Origin: Cepaea nemoralis
Taxonomy: Eukaryota; Mollusca; Gastropoda; Stylommatophora; Helicidae
Length of the DNA stretch: 64,000 bases
NCBI GenBank assembly: GCA_014155875.1
Contig: JACEFZ010027953.1
Coordinates: forward strand, 124,001 to 188,000
Reading direction: 5' to 3'
Part shown: one piece after another, positions 33,048 to 43,242 of the stretch
Position numbering within the stretch: position 1 is the stretch's first letter
Layout: every line of letters starts with the position of its first letter
Position numbers and translations under genes: made by a program
Notes under the pieces: model-generated
What the model was told of the DNA's origin: nothing
Databases searched by the model: none
What the model saw: only the letters and a program-made list of their open reading frames with translations

Positions 33048-34533
33048 ATGTCAACGTTACGTGATTTTATAAGAGAAGGCAAAGCATTAGGATACACAGG
33101 AAAAGAATTAGAAAAGTATTCTGATCAAAAATATAAAGAAGCAAAAGATGCTGAGACTGCTGAACGTATACGAAAAGAGAATGCTGAAAGGGAGGAACGC
33201 ACACGAAAATGGGATGCGGAAAGAGAGGAACGCTACACGAAAATGGGATGCGGAGAAAGAGGACCGTGAACGAAAAAGACAACACGAATTAGAAACTAGG
33301 GAAAATGAAATAGAAATAAAACATCAAAAACATATGGCACAACTAGCTGAGATGACAAAACAAAAAGAAATGGTGATTGAGCAACAACAGTTAGAACACA
33401 ATAGGAAGATTAAACAACAACAGTTAGAACATGATAATAAGATTAAACAAATTCAAGTAGAATCAGAGACACGGTTAAAGATGAAACGTATAGACTTAGA
33501 CTCACGCGCAGAAATCGCTGCCACTAAACTAAGAAGTCAACAAGAGGAAAATAAGTTCAAGAAGTACAAAAATATTATCAACCCATACGGTAAAGATGAC
33601 TCCATATCAGCATGGACAGATAATGTGGAATATCAATTCAAATATCACCAAGTTCCATTAGAGATGTGGGCCCCAATTTATATGAGAAATCTCAGTGGTG
33701 AGCCCCTTAAAGTAATAGAAGATATACCAACAGAGCTCAAATCTAACTATCAATACATCCATGATAGGATTATGCAGCACTTTTTTCTTGATGCCCCTGG
33801 GTATCAGGTTCAATTCTCAAATTTAAAACCTAAACAAAATGAGACATTCATTGATTACGTCTCAAATGTTCAGATGGTACTAAACAGGTGGCTGAAAGCA
33901 GCTAACATAGGAAAAGACTTTGATAGATTAAAAAACCTAATAGCTATGGACAAGGTTATATCTACTATACCTTCTCCTTTTGCTAAGTTTTTGCAGCAGT
34001 CAGACATTGAGAACATCGAGCAGTTTCAGAAAATAGGCTCGAAATATTTTTCTGCAAACAGAGATATTTTTAAGACCTCAATTGACTCGGAAATAGTTTC
34101 TTGTGTGAAAGACCAACCAAAAAATTATCAGAAGAATAGAAAACCATTTCATAATATCCACAAGAAAGAAAGTAAAGTATCAAAATGCATCTACTGTCAA
34201 TTTTTTCATGACACTTCTTCAATGTGTGACAAATCGCCAGATTATCCGGCACATCTGGAAAATGTCATCAAAAAGCAGCAAAGTAAAAGATCTGCACGCA
34301 GGCGTGCGATCAAATGTTTTTTTTGTTCCTGTTATGGCCATTATAGTAATAAGTGCCTTGGCCGGCAGCGTATGAAAGCCAGTAATGCCATTTTGATTGA
34401 CACCTCTTTAGATAGTGGTAGTAAGAATAAATGTGCAGTTGAAAATGAAGGTGAGGTTGAGTGTGCCTTACCTTTCAGCCAAGCTGAAGATGTGTGTGGG
34501 GCAAACGATATGTTGAAGCTTCGACAGCTGTGA
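33048..34533 (+). pseudogene. gag of the LTR element, frameshifted
   Basis: The ATG at 33048 opens a frame (MSTLRDFIREGKALGYTGKE) rich in Glu, Arg and Lys. After about 60 codons the frame changes to the one continuing to 34533. The break lies in a tandem coding repeat: cgcacacgaaaatgggatgc at 33198 recurs at 33231 with one extra T (position 33234). The continuing frame has a long charged coiled-coil-like region with repeated EQQQLEH-type units, a capsid-like middle part, and near its residue 389 CFFCSCYGHYSNKC, a perfect CX2CX4HX4C nucleocapsid knuckle. A second cysteine-rich piece (CIYCQFFHDTSSMC) precedes it. Gag packages the RNA and forms particles. The single-base insertion may be a mutation or a sequencing error. 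Confidence 0.85.
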
Positions 34534-34636
34534 ACGATGTCACCAATTCCATACAGACTCAAAACTAGAATGTGGACATACAGTACTATGCTCATCTGAG
34601 AGTGTAAACGCAGCAGTAGCCTCCAGAGGCAATCTT

Positions 34637-35563
34637 GTGTTCCACAATGCGATGGTCAATGATGTACCATGCCATTGTTTGCTGGACAGCGGCAGTACCC
34701 TTATTGGTCTTCGGAGAGAACTGGTGAATCCGGGGGATTACACAGGTGATACTGTCAAATGCCGTACCTTTTCGGGTAACATTGAAATCTACCCTGTGGC
34801 AAAAGCCCAGATTGACTCTCCTTTTCTCTCTGGTACCTTTACCTGTGCAATACTGAACAACCCTTGTACTGATTTAATTCTGGGGTGCTTACCCCAACTA
34901 AAACATTGTACGATTGATGAAATAGTTGCATGGGAAAAAGTAAATGCAACTATTACAACAGCCAAAACAGACACTTCAAAACATCATAAAATATTACAAG
35001 ATGAGACACTACTGATGCTTTCTACAACCAGCACAGATGACACAAACAAACAGAAACTTTTACACCACCAGAAATCTACTCTTAATGTGTCTCCATACTT
35101 AAAATTGTTAAAGGTCAAAGCCAGAGTGACCAAAAATGCATCTTGTTTATTTAGACGTAAGAATGGCATTTCAACTACAGGTCATGCTACTGGTAACCAT
35201 GAACAGGTGTTACCTGAACAACACCGGTTAACTATGCCAAAATATGCACATAAAACACCGGTGACTGGTCATCTTGCATACAACACCAGACCAGGTTTTT
35301 TCAAGAAGATAAAATTATGTTTTCATAATGTATTTGCGTGTAATGTCTGTCAACAATTGGTACAAAAGTTTAAGGGTAGACATCCTACAACTGAAGTACA
35401 ACCTTCTATACTGGCTCCCAAGCCATTTGATAGAGGAAGGGTCAGTTCTACCACAAGCACACAAACAAAGGTGCGAAAACAAGTGATCTTGAACTTGATC
35501 AAGACAGATTTAGGCTACTTCCATACCAACGAAATGGCAACGACTATTCAAGGTGGTACATAA
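34637..35563 (+). pseudogene. pol part 1: aspartic protease and integrase HHCC finger
   Basis: The 308-codon open frame begins at MFHNAMVNDVPCHCLLDSGS. The DSG (34685-34693) is the active-site triad of retroviral-type aspartic proteases, and DLILGCLPQL fits the later ILG motif. After a linker comes AHKTPVTGHLAYNT and, about 30 residues on, CNVCQ (35339-35353), together an integrase HHCC zinc finger, then the proline-rich ILAPKPFDRG that normally leads into the catalytic core. The core (D,D-35-E) is absent. No RT lies between protease and integrase, so the order is protease-integrase. The start methionine is only the first in frame. The usual gag-pol readthrough or frameshift cannot be judged. 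Confidence 0.8.
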
Positions 35564-35565
35564 CC

Positions 35566-35796
35566 ATGGTACATGTTGACTATGAAATATCGATAAACAT
35601 ACACTTAGAGATATTCCATGTCAACATGCGTAAACTTTACTTTTCAAGACAAGAGACAGAAGTAGTGACAGACGAACAGAGTGCACCAACACCTAGTGAT
35701 CAGACGACAGACATACAGAGCGCAACTACACTAGTTAGTGAGACTGGCAAATCCGACGAGGGGCATACATGTAGTGAACTTATAGAATACACATGA
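35566..35796 (+). pseudogene. pol part 2: integrase C-terminal-like piece
   Basis: A short frame two bases after the previous stop. IFHVNMRKLYFSRQ (about 35612-35650) resembles the HVNxLKxY motif near the end of many Ty3/gypsy integrases. It is followed by a low-complexity Thr/Ser/Glu linker. It supports the view that the integrase end precedes RT in this element and that only the integrase core has been deleted. Confidence 0.55.
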
Positions 35797-35839
35797 ATAA
35801 ATCAGAATACTGATGACATGGACAATACACCTACTGAAA

Positions 35840-36515
35840 CTGAGACATGCCTTTGACAGAGTGCGACTCTTCGGTCTCACTGTCAAACCAAGCAAAGTCA
35901 AATTATGCCTAAAATAAATTCATTTTTGGGTCATGTCATTTCTCAAGTCCAACTGTAGACTGACCTGAAAAGTAGTACCAAAATTATGAATCTGACCATG
36001 TCTAACAGAAGGAAACAGGTCAGAAACCTTTTGGGATTAGTAAATTACTCAAAAATTACAATTCTATATTTCCAATGTCTTAAAAGCATTCTGGAAATGA
36101 AATGTGAAAGATGCATTATTAATTTCTGCATTGTCAAAATTGAAAATTCTTTTTAGTAATATTCCAATCCTCCGCTTGCCTAATCCTAGGCTCGTTTATT
36201 ATTCTAGGACAGATGCTAGCAGTACTAGGCCAAAATTTTTGAGGGCATCTTCCACCCAAGTTGCTACGTGAGCCGTAAGATCACACCTGCTGAGTCCAGA
36301 GATTGCATATCACAGTTGCAACCCTAGGCGTCATCTATGCAGTGAGAAAGCTCCATCGAGTTCTGACGGATGTTCACTGCATTGTCCAGACCGACAACTC
36401 CCCGATCACGGTCATAGAAAGTGGTGTGCATCAAAATGACCGGATATACAGGTGGTCACTAATTTTACCATCTGAGGTAATAATACCTGAAATCCCACAT
36501 AATAATGTAGAGTGA
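35840..36515 (+). pseudogene. pol part 3: RT C-terminal and RNase H remnants
   Basis: Translated across frames: LRHAFDRVRLFGLTVKPSK (from 35841), FLGHVISQV, NRRKQVRNLLGLVNYSK, TDASS and YVSRKITPAES. These are the end of a Ty3/gypsy RT and the tether into RNase H. LGVIYAVRKLHRVLTDVH then TDNSPITVI (36323-36420) is the RNase H. Fingers, palm and the catalytic aspartates of RT are missing, since the sequence jumps from a Ser/Thr linker straight to the post-palm region. Stops and frameshifts are frequent. Confidence 0.7.
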
Positions 36516-36519
36516 TAGT

Positions 36520-38682
36520 TAGTACATGAATACAGTACAATATGCTATGTAAAATAGGTTACATATACACCCATGGTGTGCTTAAGAGTGTACCAAGTAC
36601 AACGAACTATCATGTGTCCGTAGACATTAACTTAAGAACTGTGCTACAGAACTTAGATACTACCGTGTGAATCAGGACAGCTCATTTCCAACTAAGCTCC
36701 AGTCCGGTGTATCATGTGTGTGAAATGTAGAAAACAGTGTCAGAACAATGCTCAATTTCAGACACATAAAGGGTAAGCTACGACACCAGCGAATCTCTAC
36801 ACGTGCACTACCGATGAACATTATTATGACCGTAAAATGTATTTCAGATACCCAGGCAAATTATGTAGTTATATTGTGCCTATACCAATATTCAAACATG
36901 AAGGCAACTACTAACCTGAGAGAACTGAATACTGTGTATATAAACTTAATGTGATATGTAAGATAATATTTTAACATAGTGATAGATGAGAGATAGAATT
37001 AGGTAATATAATAAGTCTCATTTATTTAAATAGTATAGTTAGTACAGTAATCAACCCAGCTATTTAGCTTAAAATATTAGGTTAGAAGTAAAAAAATAGG
37101 TAATTACAAGCTAAAGTAAAATTTTAATAGAAATAGTACCATTTAGAATGTTACATGTCATTTAGCTTTAGTTTAGGGTAGTCTATTCCATCTTAAGGAG
37201 AACCATACCATCGATCAAACATTACCAGTAATTAGTATTATCATTTTACATACATCATTTACATAATTTAGATTAAGAACTATTACTCATATGATTCATT
37301 TTCACTCTAAAAACATTAGATAGTATAGTATTAGAAAAGTACATAATTTATGTTCACATCATCCAGGTAATTAAGGTACATAACTCATATCACACTAATT
37401 ACATTTAAATAGTTACATTACATCCCTAGATTAGATAAACATAACGAGTAGGATAAACAGATAATATAATTAACATAATAGAACTTAGTTAACACATTAA
37501 ATACTTAGTTATAAAAGGAGAATAGTTTATTATAATATAAAATATGATACTTTAGGTTAGTGTAACATATAAGATGATGAGATCAAAGGGACAAGCCATC
37601 AACCCTGTCTCGCCCATGTAAATATAATGTACATATATGAATCGTGCAATGACTAGCGCACAGTCATGAGGCTCAATCATCTCAAACTGAGCCAAACGTG
37701 TACAGTCTCACTCAAAGGTTTTTAAATAAGCACAAGAATAGGTATGGAGGGATGAGTGATGTGTGATAGAAGTAAGGGTGAAAGGAGTATGACAGAAGTG
37801 TGAAATTGAGAATGAATGAAAGATAGACGGGAGAGAATGCAAGCAGTCAGCAAATTCTTCTGCTGCCTGCCACGACTTTTAATATTTGTTTGCGATAATG
37901 TTGGTTTTCGCTAGGGAAATTGTGTTGGTGTGAATGTGTTGTCTGTGATATAGTTTAGAACTTAGAATACAGTATTTTGGGTTTCATAACAATGGAATGT
38001 AGTCACGAATTCAGTGTTATACACCTGTTTGTGGCCACATTGAACAAATTATGACACTCAAAAACTAACATACATACACAGATAAAGTAGAAATATAGGG
38101 TAGAAGTTAGATTAGTAGATTTATTACATCCAAACACGCAAACAACCAGAAAAACAAACATATAAATTGCATACACTATTTGTAGATCAAAGGCAGATAA
38201 CTTTGGGGCCAGGGGACATAATAGACAACGAAGAACTAAATTAACAGTGTAAATAAAGTCTTACGCGCGGAAGCGAAGTAGGTAAAGCCTGTCGCACACA
38301 CTCTTGTAGAATGGTTGTTAAATATTATATGGGGGACATGAAGCAATTCATGTGTTGACCCTAAGAAAGTCAACTTTGTATGGGTAGTAAGTTAATTTAC
38401 TATGTGAGGGCAGGTCTTATAAGACAACGGTCCGGTTCAGACATACCTCTGATAAATATAATATAGCATGTGAGAAGGGGCTCACGCCAACCAGGCAAGT
38501 TTGTGGCGATTGCCAGTAGCCAAGTGAGGCTTTACTTACATTGTGACAATAGTTGTTAATAGTCTATTGGAAAGCCCAGAGCCAGGTTATCTAGAGTCTT
38601 TGACAAAAATTAGAGACACTAATTTTTTGTGTAGAAACCTCCTTGCGTCACAACCAATAAGTGAAAGTTGATGACGCAACAC
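36520..38682 (+). other. Non-coding 3' internal region of the LTR element
   Basis: About 2.2 kb of AT-rich sequence (especially 36960-37560, rich in tagt, ttag and ataa words) without recognised domains. It may be pol or env-like sequence decayed past recognition, or unrelated filler gained by the defective element. Confidence 0.5.
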
Positions 38683-38694
38683 AAGAGGGGCGGG
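38683..38694 (+). promoter_or_regulatory. Polypurine tract
   Basis: aagaggggcggg, purine-rich with a single C, four bases before the 3' LTR; the position fits plus-strand priming. Confidence 0.65.
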
Positions 38695-38698
38695 TGTG

Positions 38699-39290
38699 TG
38701 TCAAAGACTTGACCACATCCCCTCCGCCAGGGAGAGCGGTCAATCCTAGAGGGACCAGGAGGAGATGCGGTGCCCGAGGCAAGAGCAGGGGAGATGAGGG
38801 AATAGTGGAAGGTTAGCCACTCCCTCATGATACACGCAGGCGGTGTGCAGAGAGTTAGCACTCTAATCACGATACCACCACACCTCATGAAGCCAGAGCA
38901 CAGTTGAGTAGACACTCAACAGGCCACGTTTTGCCAGCAGCGTGCGATGTGAGGTAACACGCACGAAGGAGAAGGTCACCCCCGCGTGGTGTGTAACCAC
39001 GGGAGAGATGTTCGGCAGACGGGAGACTGGACTTGGGGCGTTCACGTCGTTTAGAATAGCGTTAGGAGTTTTGTGTTCACTAATAGATAGAGTTAGCATA
39101 GGGTTAGCAGTTTGTGTTAGATAATTCTGTGGCTGTATATTGTGTAATGCATTAGCGACTGTTTACCGCTTGTAAGCGAGCCAACGGCAATAAAATGGAC
39201 CATGCATTTTGCCTCCCACACGACTTGCAAGTTGTCTTGTACGGGTGTGTGAGAAGTACCCGATGATGCCTGTCAGTTAAGTTGTTGACA
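38699..39290 (+). repeat. 3' LTR
   Basis: 592 bp, two differences from the 5' LTR (about 99.7% identity). Ends GTTGTTGACA followed by the ATATC duplication. AATAAA at 39189-39194. Confidence 0.97.
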
Positions 39291-39295
39291 ATATC
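39291..39295. repeat. 5-bp target-site duplication of the LTR element, right
   Basis: ATATC, then tcaggggacttaactctg, which continues exactly the sequence found after the empty site in copy 1 (23214 onward). Confidence 0.95.
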
Positions 39296-39730
39296 TCAGG
39301 GGACTTAACTCTGTAAAAGTTATTTCAAGGGGCATAACTTTTCTGTATAACTTATAGTCATATTGTGGCATCGTTTTCAAAGATTTATAAACTCTTTGTC
39401 CATAGTTATGTACCGGCATATGAGTTATAATAAATAATGATACAATCTGTAAGGCATTTTCAAAGTTTTCATAAAAAATAATGCACAATGCATAACATTG
39501 TAACTCATCTTTTTTATGCTTAAGAAGTTACTGTAGTCATGCAGGTGATTAGAAAGAGTTTTCATTAAAAATAATGGATGGTGTGTGGAAGGACATTCTT
39601 TTAAGTTACTTCTTTTGTTGTATGAATTTAATGAGACGCTACCCTCCAGGAGCTGGGCAAGCCACGCCGGGTCAGATAGATAACAGACCCACCTTTTCGC
39701 TGCAGTTGTCTACAGGCATATGCGTTAAAA

Positions 39731-40865
39731 TCCTCCTCCTCCTCTCCCCTCCTCCTCATCCTACCCTCTTCCTCTCCCCCTCCTCCCTCTCCCCTCCTCC
39801 TCCTCCCTCTTTCTCCTCCTCCTCCTTCCTCCCTCTCCTCTCCCTCTTCTCCTACCTCCTCGCCCTCCTCCCTCCTCCTAATCACTCCCTTCCTTCCTCC
39901 TCCCTTCTCCTCCTCTCTCCTCCAATCCCTCCTCCTCCCTCCTTCTAATTCCTACGTCCTCCCCCCTTATCCCTCTCCCCCTTCTCCTCCCTCCCCCTCC
40001 TACCTCCTCCCCCCCTCCTCCCTCTTCCTCCTCCCTTTTCCTCCTCCCTCATCATCCTCTCTCCTCTTCCCTCCTCTAACTCTACCTCCTCCCTCCTCCT
40101 CCCTCCACATCCCCTCCTCCTCCTCCCTCCACATCCCTCCTCCTCCTCCCTCTTCACTCCTCCTCCTACCTCCTCCTCTCCCTCCTCCTCCTCCCTCCTC
40201 CTCCTTCTCCGTCCTCCTCCTCTTCCTCCTCCTCCTCCTAATCACTCCTCTTCCTTCCTCCTCCATTCTCCTCCTCTCTGCCTCCTACTCCCTCTCTCTC
40301 CCTCCTCCTCCTCCCTACGTCCTCCCCCTCATCCCTCCTCCTCCTACCTCCTCCTCTCTCCACCTCCCTTCTCCTCATCCCTCTTCCTCCTCCTCCCTCC
40401 TCCTCCTTCCCCTCCTTCTCCTCCCTCATCCTTCTCCCTCTTCCTCCTCCCTCCTCCTCCCTCCGCCTCCTCCCTCCACCTCCTCCCTCCGCCTCCTCCC
40501 TCCTCCTCCTCTCTCCTCCTCCTACCTCTTCCTCCCATCTCCCTCCTCCTCCTCCCCTTGCGTTCTTCTCCTCCCTCCTTCTCCTTCCCCTCCTCCCTCC
40601 TCCCCCCTCCCTCTTCCTCCTCCTACCCTCCTCCTCCTCCTCGCTCCTCCTGCCTCCTCCTTCCTCCTCTCCTCCTCCTCCTCCCTTCTCGTACCTCCTC
40701 TCTCCTCCTCCTAATCCCTTCTCCTCCCTCCTATTCCTCCCTACTCCTCCTCCTCCTTCCTCCTCCCTCCTCCTCCTCTCTCCGCCTATCTCTTCCTCCC
40801 TCCTAACTCCTCCCTCCTCCACCTCCCTCTTCCTCCTCCCAGCTCCTACTCCTCCTTTTCCTTCT
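39731..40865. repeat. Polypyrimidine tract, copy 2 (about 1.1 kb)
   Basis: Almost only C and T on the plus strand, mostly ctc and cct words. The beginning aligns with 23636 onward. ORFs rich in Glu, Arg and Gly (minus) or Ser and Pro (plus) are composition artefacts. Confidence 0.95.
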
Positions 40866-40894
40866 TCTGCTGATGCTGCTGCCGCTGCTCCATT

Positions 40895-40995
40895 TACCCA
40901 AGTTAATTGTTGGGGAAGATGTAAAGACCTTTCAAGTGCTCTTTCTAATGCTTTTTGTAAGTTGGTCTTCGTTTATCTAAGGTTGTTCTAACTGC
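40895..40995 (-). pseudogene. Short LINE fragment (family E)
   Basis: ggggaagatgtaaagacctt, ctctttctaatgctttttgt and aagttggtcttcgtttatct correspond to 46437-46515, which is the C-terminal coding part of a minus-strand LINE. Fewer than 35 codons remain. Confidence 0.6.
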
Positions 40996-41009
40996 AACCA
41001 ATAAATGAT

Positions 41010-41057
41010 TAGACAGACAGGCAGACAGACAGACAGACAGACAGACAGAGAGGGAGG

Positions 41058-41145
<88 letters not shown>
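41010..41145. repeat. (CAGA)n array
   Basis: CAGA tetranucleotides with one gagaggga interruption. Further short CAGA stretches separate the Helitron 3'-end repeats at 41235-41260 and 41354-41440. Confidence 0.95.
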
Positions 41146-41146
<1 letters not shown>

Positions 41147-41149
41147 GAG

Positions 41150-41373
41150 AGTCGGGAACGGGAACTTATATGACTACTTATATGAATTAAATGAGATGCT
41201 CGCCATCAGGGGCTGGGCTAAGCCGGGCCGGATCAGACAGACAGACAGACAGACAGATAGATAGTCGGGAGCGGGAACGGGAGCTTATATGACTACTTAT
41301 ATGAATTAAATGAGATGCTCCACACCAGGAGTTGGGCGATGCCGGGCCGGGTCAGACAGACAGACAGACAGAA

Positions 41374-41438
<65 letters not shown>

Positions 41439-41534
41439 GTCGGTAACGGGAACGAGAACTTATATGACTACTTATATGAATTAAATGAGATGCTCCCCAC
41501 CAGGGACTGGGCGAAGCCGGGCCGGGTCAGCTAG
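41150..41534 (+). repeat. Three tandem Helitron 3'-end-like repeats
   Basis: Each unit reads cgggaacgggaacttatatg (or near), actacttatatgaattaaat, gagatgctc, a cagg-ctgggc stretch and a GC-rich gccgggccggrtcag end. The three lie at about 41151-41235, 41264-41355 and 41441-41534, separated by CAGA arrays of different length. Only the last ends in CTAGT; the other two run into cagacag. Confidence 0.75.
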
Positions 41535-41539
41535 TGCTT

Positions 41540-41967
41540 ATATAAACGTGCCTGAATGTACACATTATACTGGGCTACTCACTTGAAGCGGCGTTGGCAC
41601 TATCGTCACCACATTCATTGCTTTGACAGTCTCCAGCCATGTTCAACCCCTACTGTGGTATTCTGAAAAACACAATGAGCAATGAGAATAATTATGTGCA
41701 CTTATAGATGATAATATAGCAAGTAAACTAAATGCTCGTGCCCGTGTCTTGAGTGGTATTGTGTATGTGGTAAACGTATAGTACATGTTATTGTCCATGC
41801 TAACATAGTACACTCAGAAGAGGAAGTGATACCTTAATTAACCGTATTATCATTCTTTGGGGATTGTGTTGTAGCCAATTGACGATGGAATCCCTAATAT
41901 ATGTGGAGAAAACATGAACAGCCAAAGCGTAATCTCAGCCAGTCCACATGATTTGGTTACCCTTTAA
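41540..41967. other. Flank of Helitron; repeat shared with 22800-22880
   Basis: 41535-41610 (gcttatataaacgtgc, tgaatgtacacatta, ttggc) matches 22803-22880, which precedes the Helitron 5' end in copy 1. The same host repeat therefore occurs on both sides of the Helitron. The rest, to 41967, has no recognisable feature. Confidence 0.5.
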
Positions 41968-42440
41968 TACGAGGGGGATTTAACTGAAAACCTTAACAGT
42001 ATGATATAAATTACAATAACCAGGCCATTGTCTTGAAACCTGTCAATATTTTTGTTAAGTGTGTCAGGAGTGTTCAGCACGTGACATCACGGTGCAGACG
42101 AACACTGTGACGTTATAAGGACAGTTTAAAGATGGCCATCCCACTTTTGACATGTGTTTTCAGTGTGTACCACATCATGCATACTCCCCAGACCCAGCCC
42201 AACGTGATTTCTACCTGTTTGGACAACTCACTGGGAGGAACGACTTTTCGGTCCGATGAAGAGGTACAGCAGGTGGTGCATGAGTGATTACACACGCGAC
42301 CAAGATAATTTTTTTTTTAATACAAGAATGCAAGCACTTTATCGCCGCTGGAGGACTTGCATTGAACGCAGTGGTGACTACATCGAACAAATGATACATT
42401 TGTTCTTTAATTATTTTTCAGAATATATTCACACACACAC

Positions 42441-42522
<82 letters not shown>

Positions 42523-42602
42523 ACACACACAAACACACACATACACACACACAGAGACACACAGACACATACACACGCACCCACGCACCCACGCACGCAC
42601 GC

Positions 42603-42638
<36 letters not shown>

Positions 42639-42660
42639 TTTCATTTGAAGCCCCCTCGTA
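41968..42660 (+). mobile_element. Mariner derivative 1, internally deleted, with complete inverted repeats
   Basis: The left end tacgagggggatttaactga and the reverse complement of the right end (tacgagggggcttcaaatga) match at 23 of 26 positions over the full inverted repeats, with TA at both ends as mariner requires. The transposase part is only the C-terminus: SDEEVQQVV-like text near 42250, and ALYRRWRTCIERSGDYIEQ (42334-42390). The N-terminus and the DDD core are deleted. A (GA)n and (CA)n expansion fills the 3' UTR. It can move only with help from another copy. Confidence 0.85.
42429..42634. repeat. (CA)n/(GA)n compound microsatellite inside mariner derivative 1
   Basis: CA, then a pure GA run of about 75 bp, then CA with CGCA variants. 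It lies between the transposase stop region and the right inverted repeat. Confidence 0.97.
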
Positions 42661-42664
42661 CCAT

Positions 42665-43199
42665 TCCAGTCAACCAAGAGGTGAGGAATAGGCGCTGACG
42701 CTGATAGAACACACACTGAGAAAAAAAAACTGAAGTAAACCTAACTAGATACGCTCTTGTCAGGAACCCACAAGGGAACACCAAATAGCGGGAGAATTAA
42801 AACCACACGAAAAAGAAAATTACAAAGAAAGGGAAGACAACGGGAGAGCTGTAGAAGCAATAACAGCTAGGACGGCTTCACGTGGATAAGTTCAATGCCT
42901 ATGTCCCAGTGTAGAACAACGGGTGGAAGGAGAAGAAGCACCTGCTGATGTCTCTCTAGTGTTGGTTCTGCATATCTCGCAGGTTGATGAGCTTGGAGAG
43001 GGTAGGCGGAGTTCTGTAATACAGTCCTCGTGGGGGTTAGTACTTTGCTATGTTGTGAGACGACAAGATGCTACACCAACATCAGTCAACTAGAAGCGGC
43101 TTCTTACCTTGGCTCGAACGATCTCAACTTCCAATACATCGGACTTCAATAGCTCAAACTTAGTCTTTCGGAATATTCACACACACGCACGCACGCACG

Positions 43200-43242
<43 letters not shown>

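Larger units (their letters stand above)
31282..39290 (+). mobile_element. Non-autonomous Ty3/gypsy-type LTR retrotransposon, Gmr1-like domain order
   Basis: The 8,009-bp element has two 592-bp LTRs (TG...CA) differing at only two positions and a 5-bp duplication ATATC. Between them lie a tRNA-Leu-type primer site, gag with CCHC knuckle, an aspartic protease, integrase HHCC finger, an integrase C-terminal-like motif, an RT C-terminal piece, an RNase H piece, a long AT-rich non-coding stretch and a polypurine tract. The integrase catalytic core and most of RT are missing, so the copy cannot supply its own enzymes. Integrase before RT is unusual for Ty3/gypsy elements and is known from the Gmr1 lineage. 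Confidence 0.9.
24534..40613. repeat. 8.07-kb segmental duplication, copy 2 (carries the LTR element)
   Basis: Direct continuation of copy 1, beginning again with cgaaggagcactggtattt. It holds the same elements in the same order, interrupted at 31282-39290 by the LTR retrotransposon. The right limit is uncertain because it falls in the low-complexity tract; 40613 is calculated from the length of copy 1 plus the insertion. Single-base indels against copy 1 are frequent from about 24.7 to 26.9 kb and rare from about 28 to 31 kb. Confidence 0.9.
31041..41534 (+). mobile_element. Helitron-like element, copy 2, interrupted by the LTR retrotransposon
   Basis: It starts tcttatatataaattgcga after A at 31040 and ends with a GC-rich run (ggcgaagccgggccgggtca) followed by CTAG (41531-41534) and then T. 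The A|TC...CTAG|T termini fit Helitron insertion between A and T. Without the LTR element and its duplication it is about 2.5 kb. It contains the polypyrimidine tract and three successive 3'-end-like repeats (41150-41534). No Rep/helicase ORF was found, so it is non-autonomous. Confidence 0.5.

Noticed and set aside
36520..38682. Envelope gene in the LTR element
   Set aside because: No signal peptide, transmembrane run or open frame of useful length in this AT-rich stretch.
40000..40822. Glu/Arg/Gly-rich ORFs resembling nuclear acidic proteins
   Set aside because: Pure consequence of the polypyrimidine tract composition.
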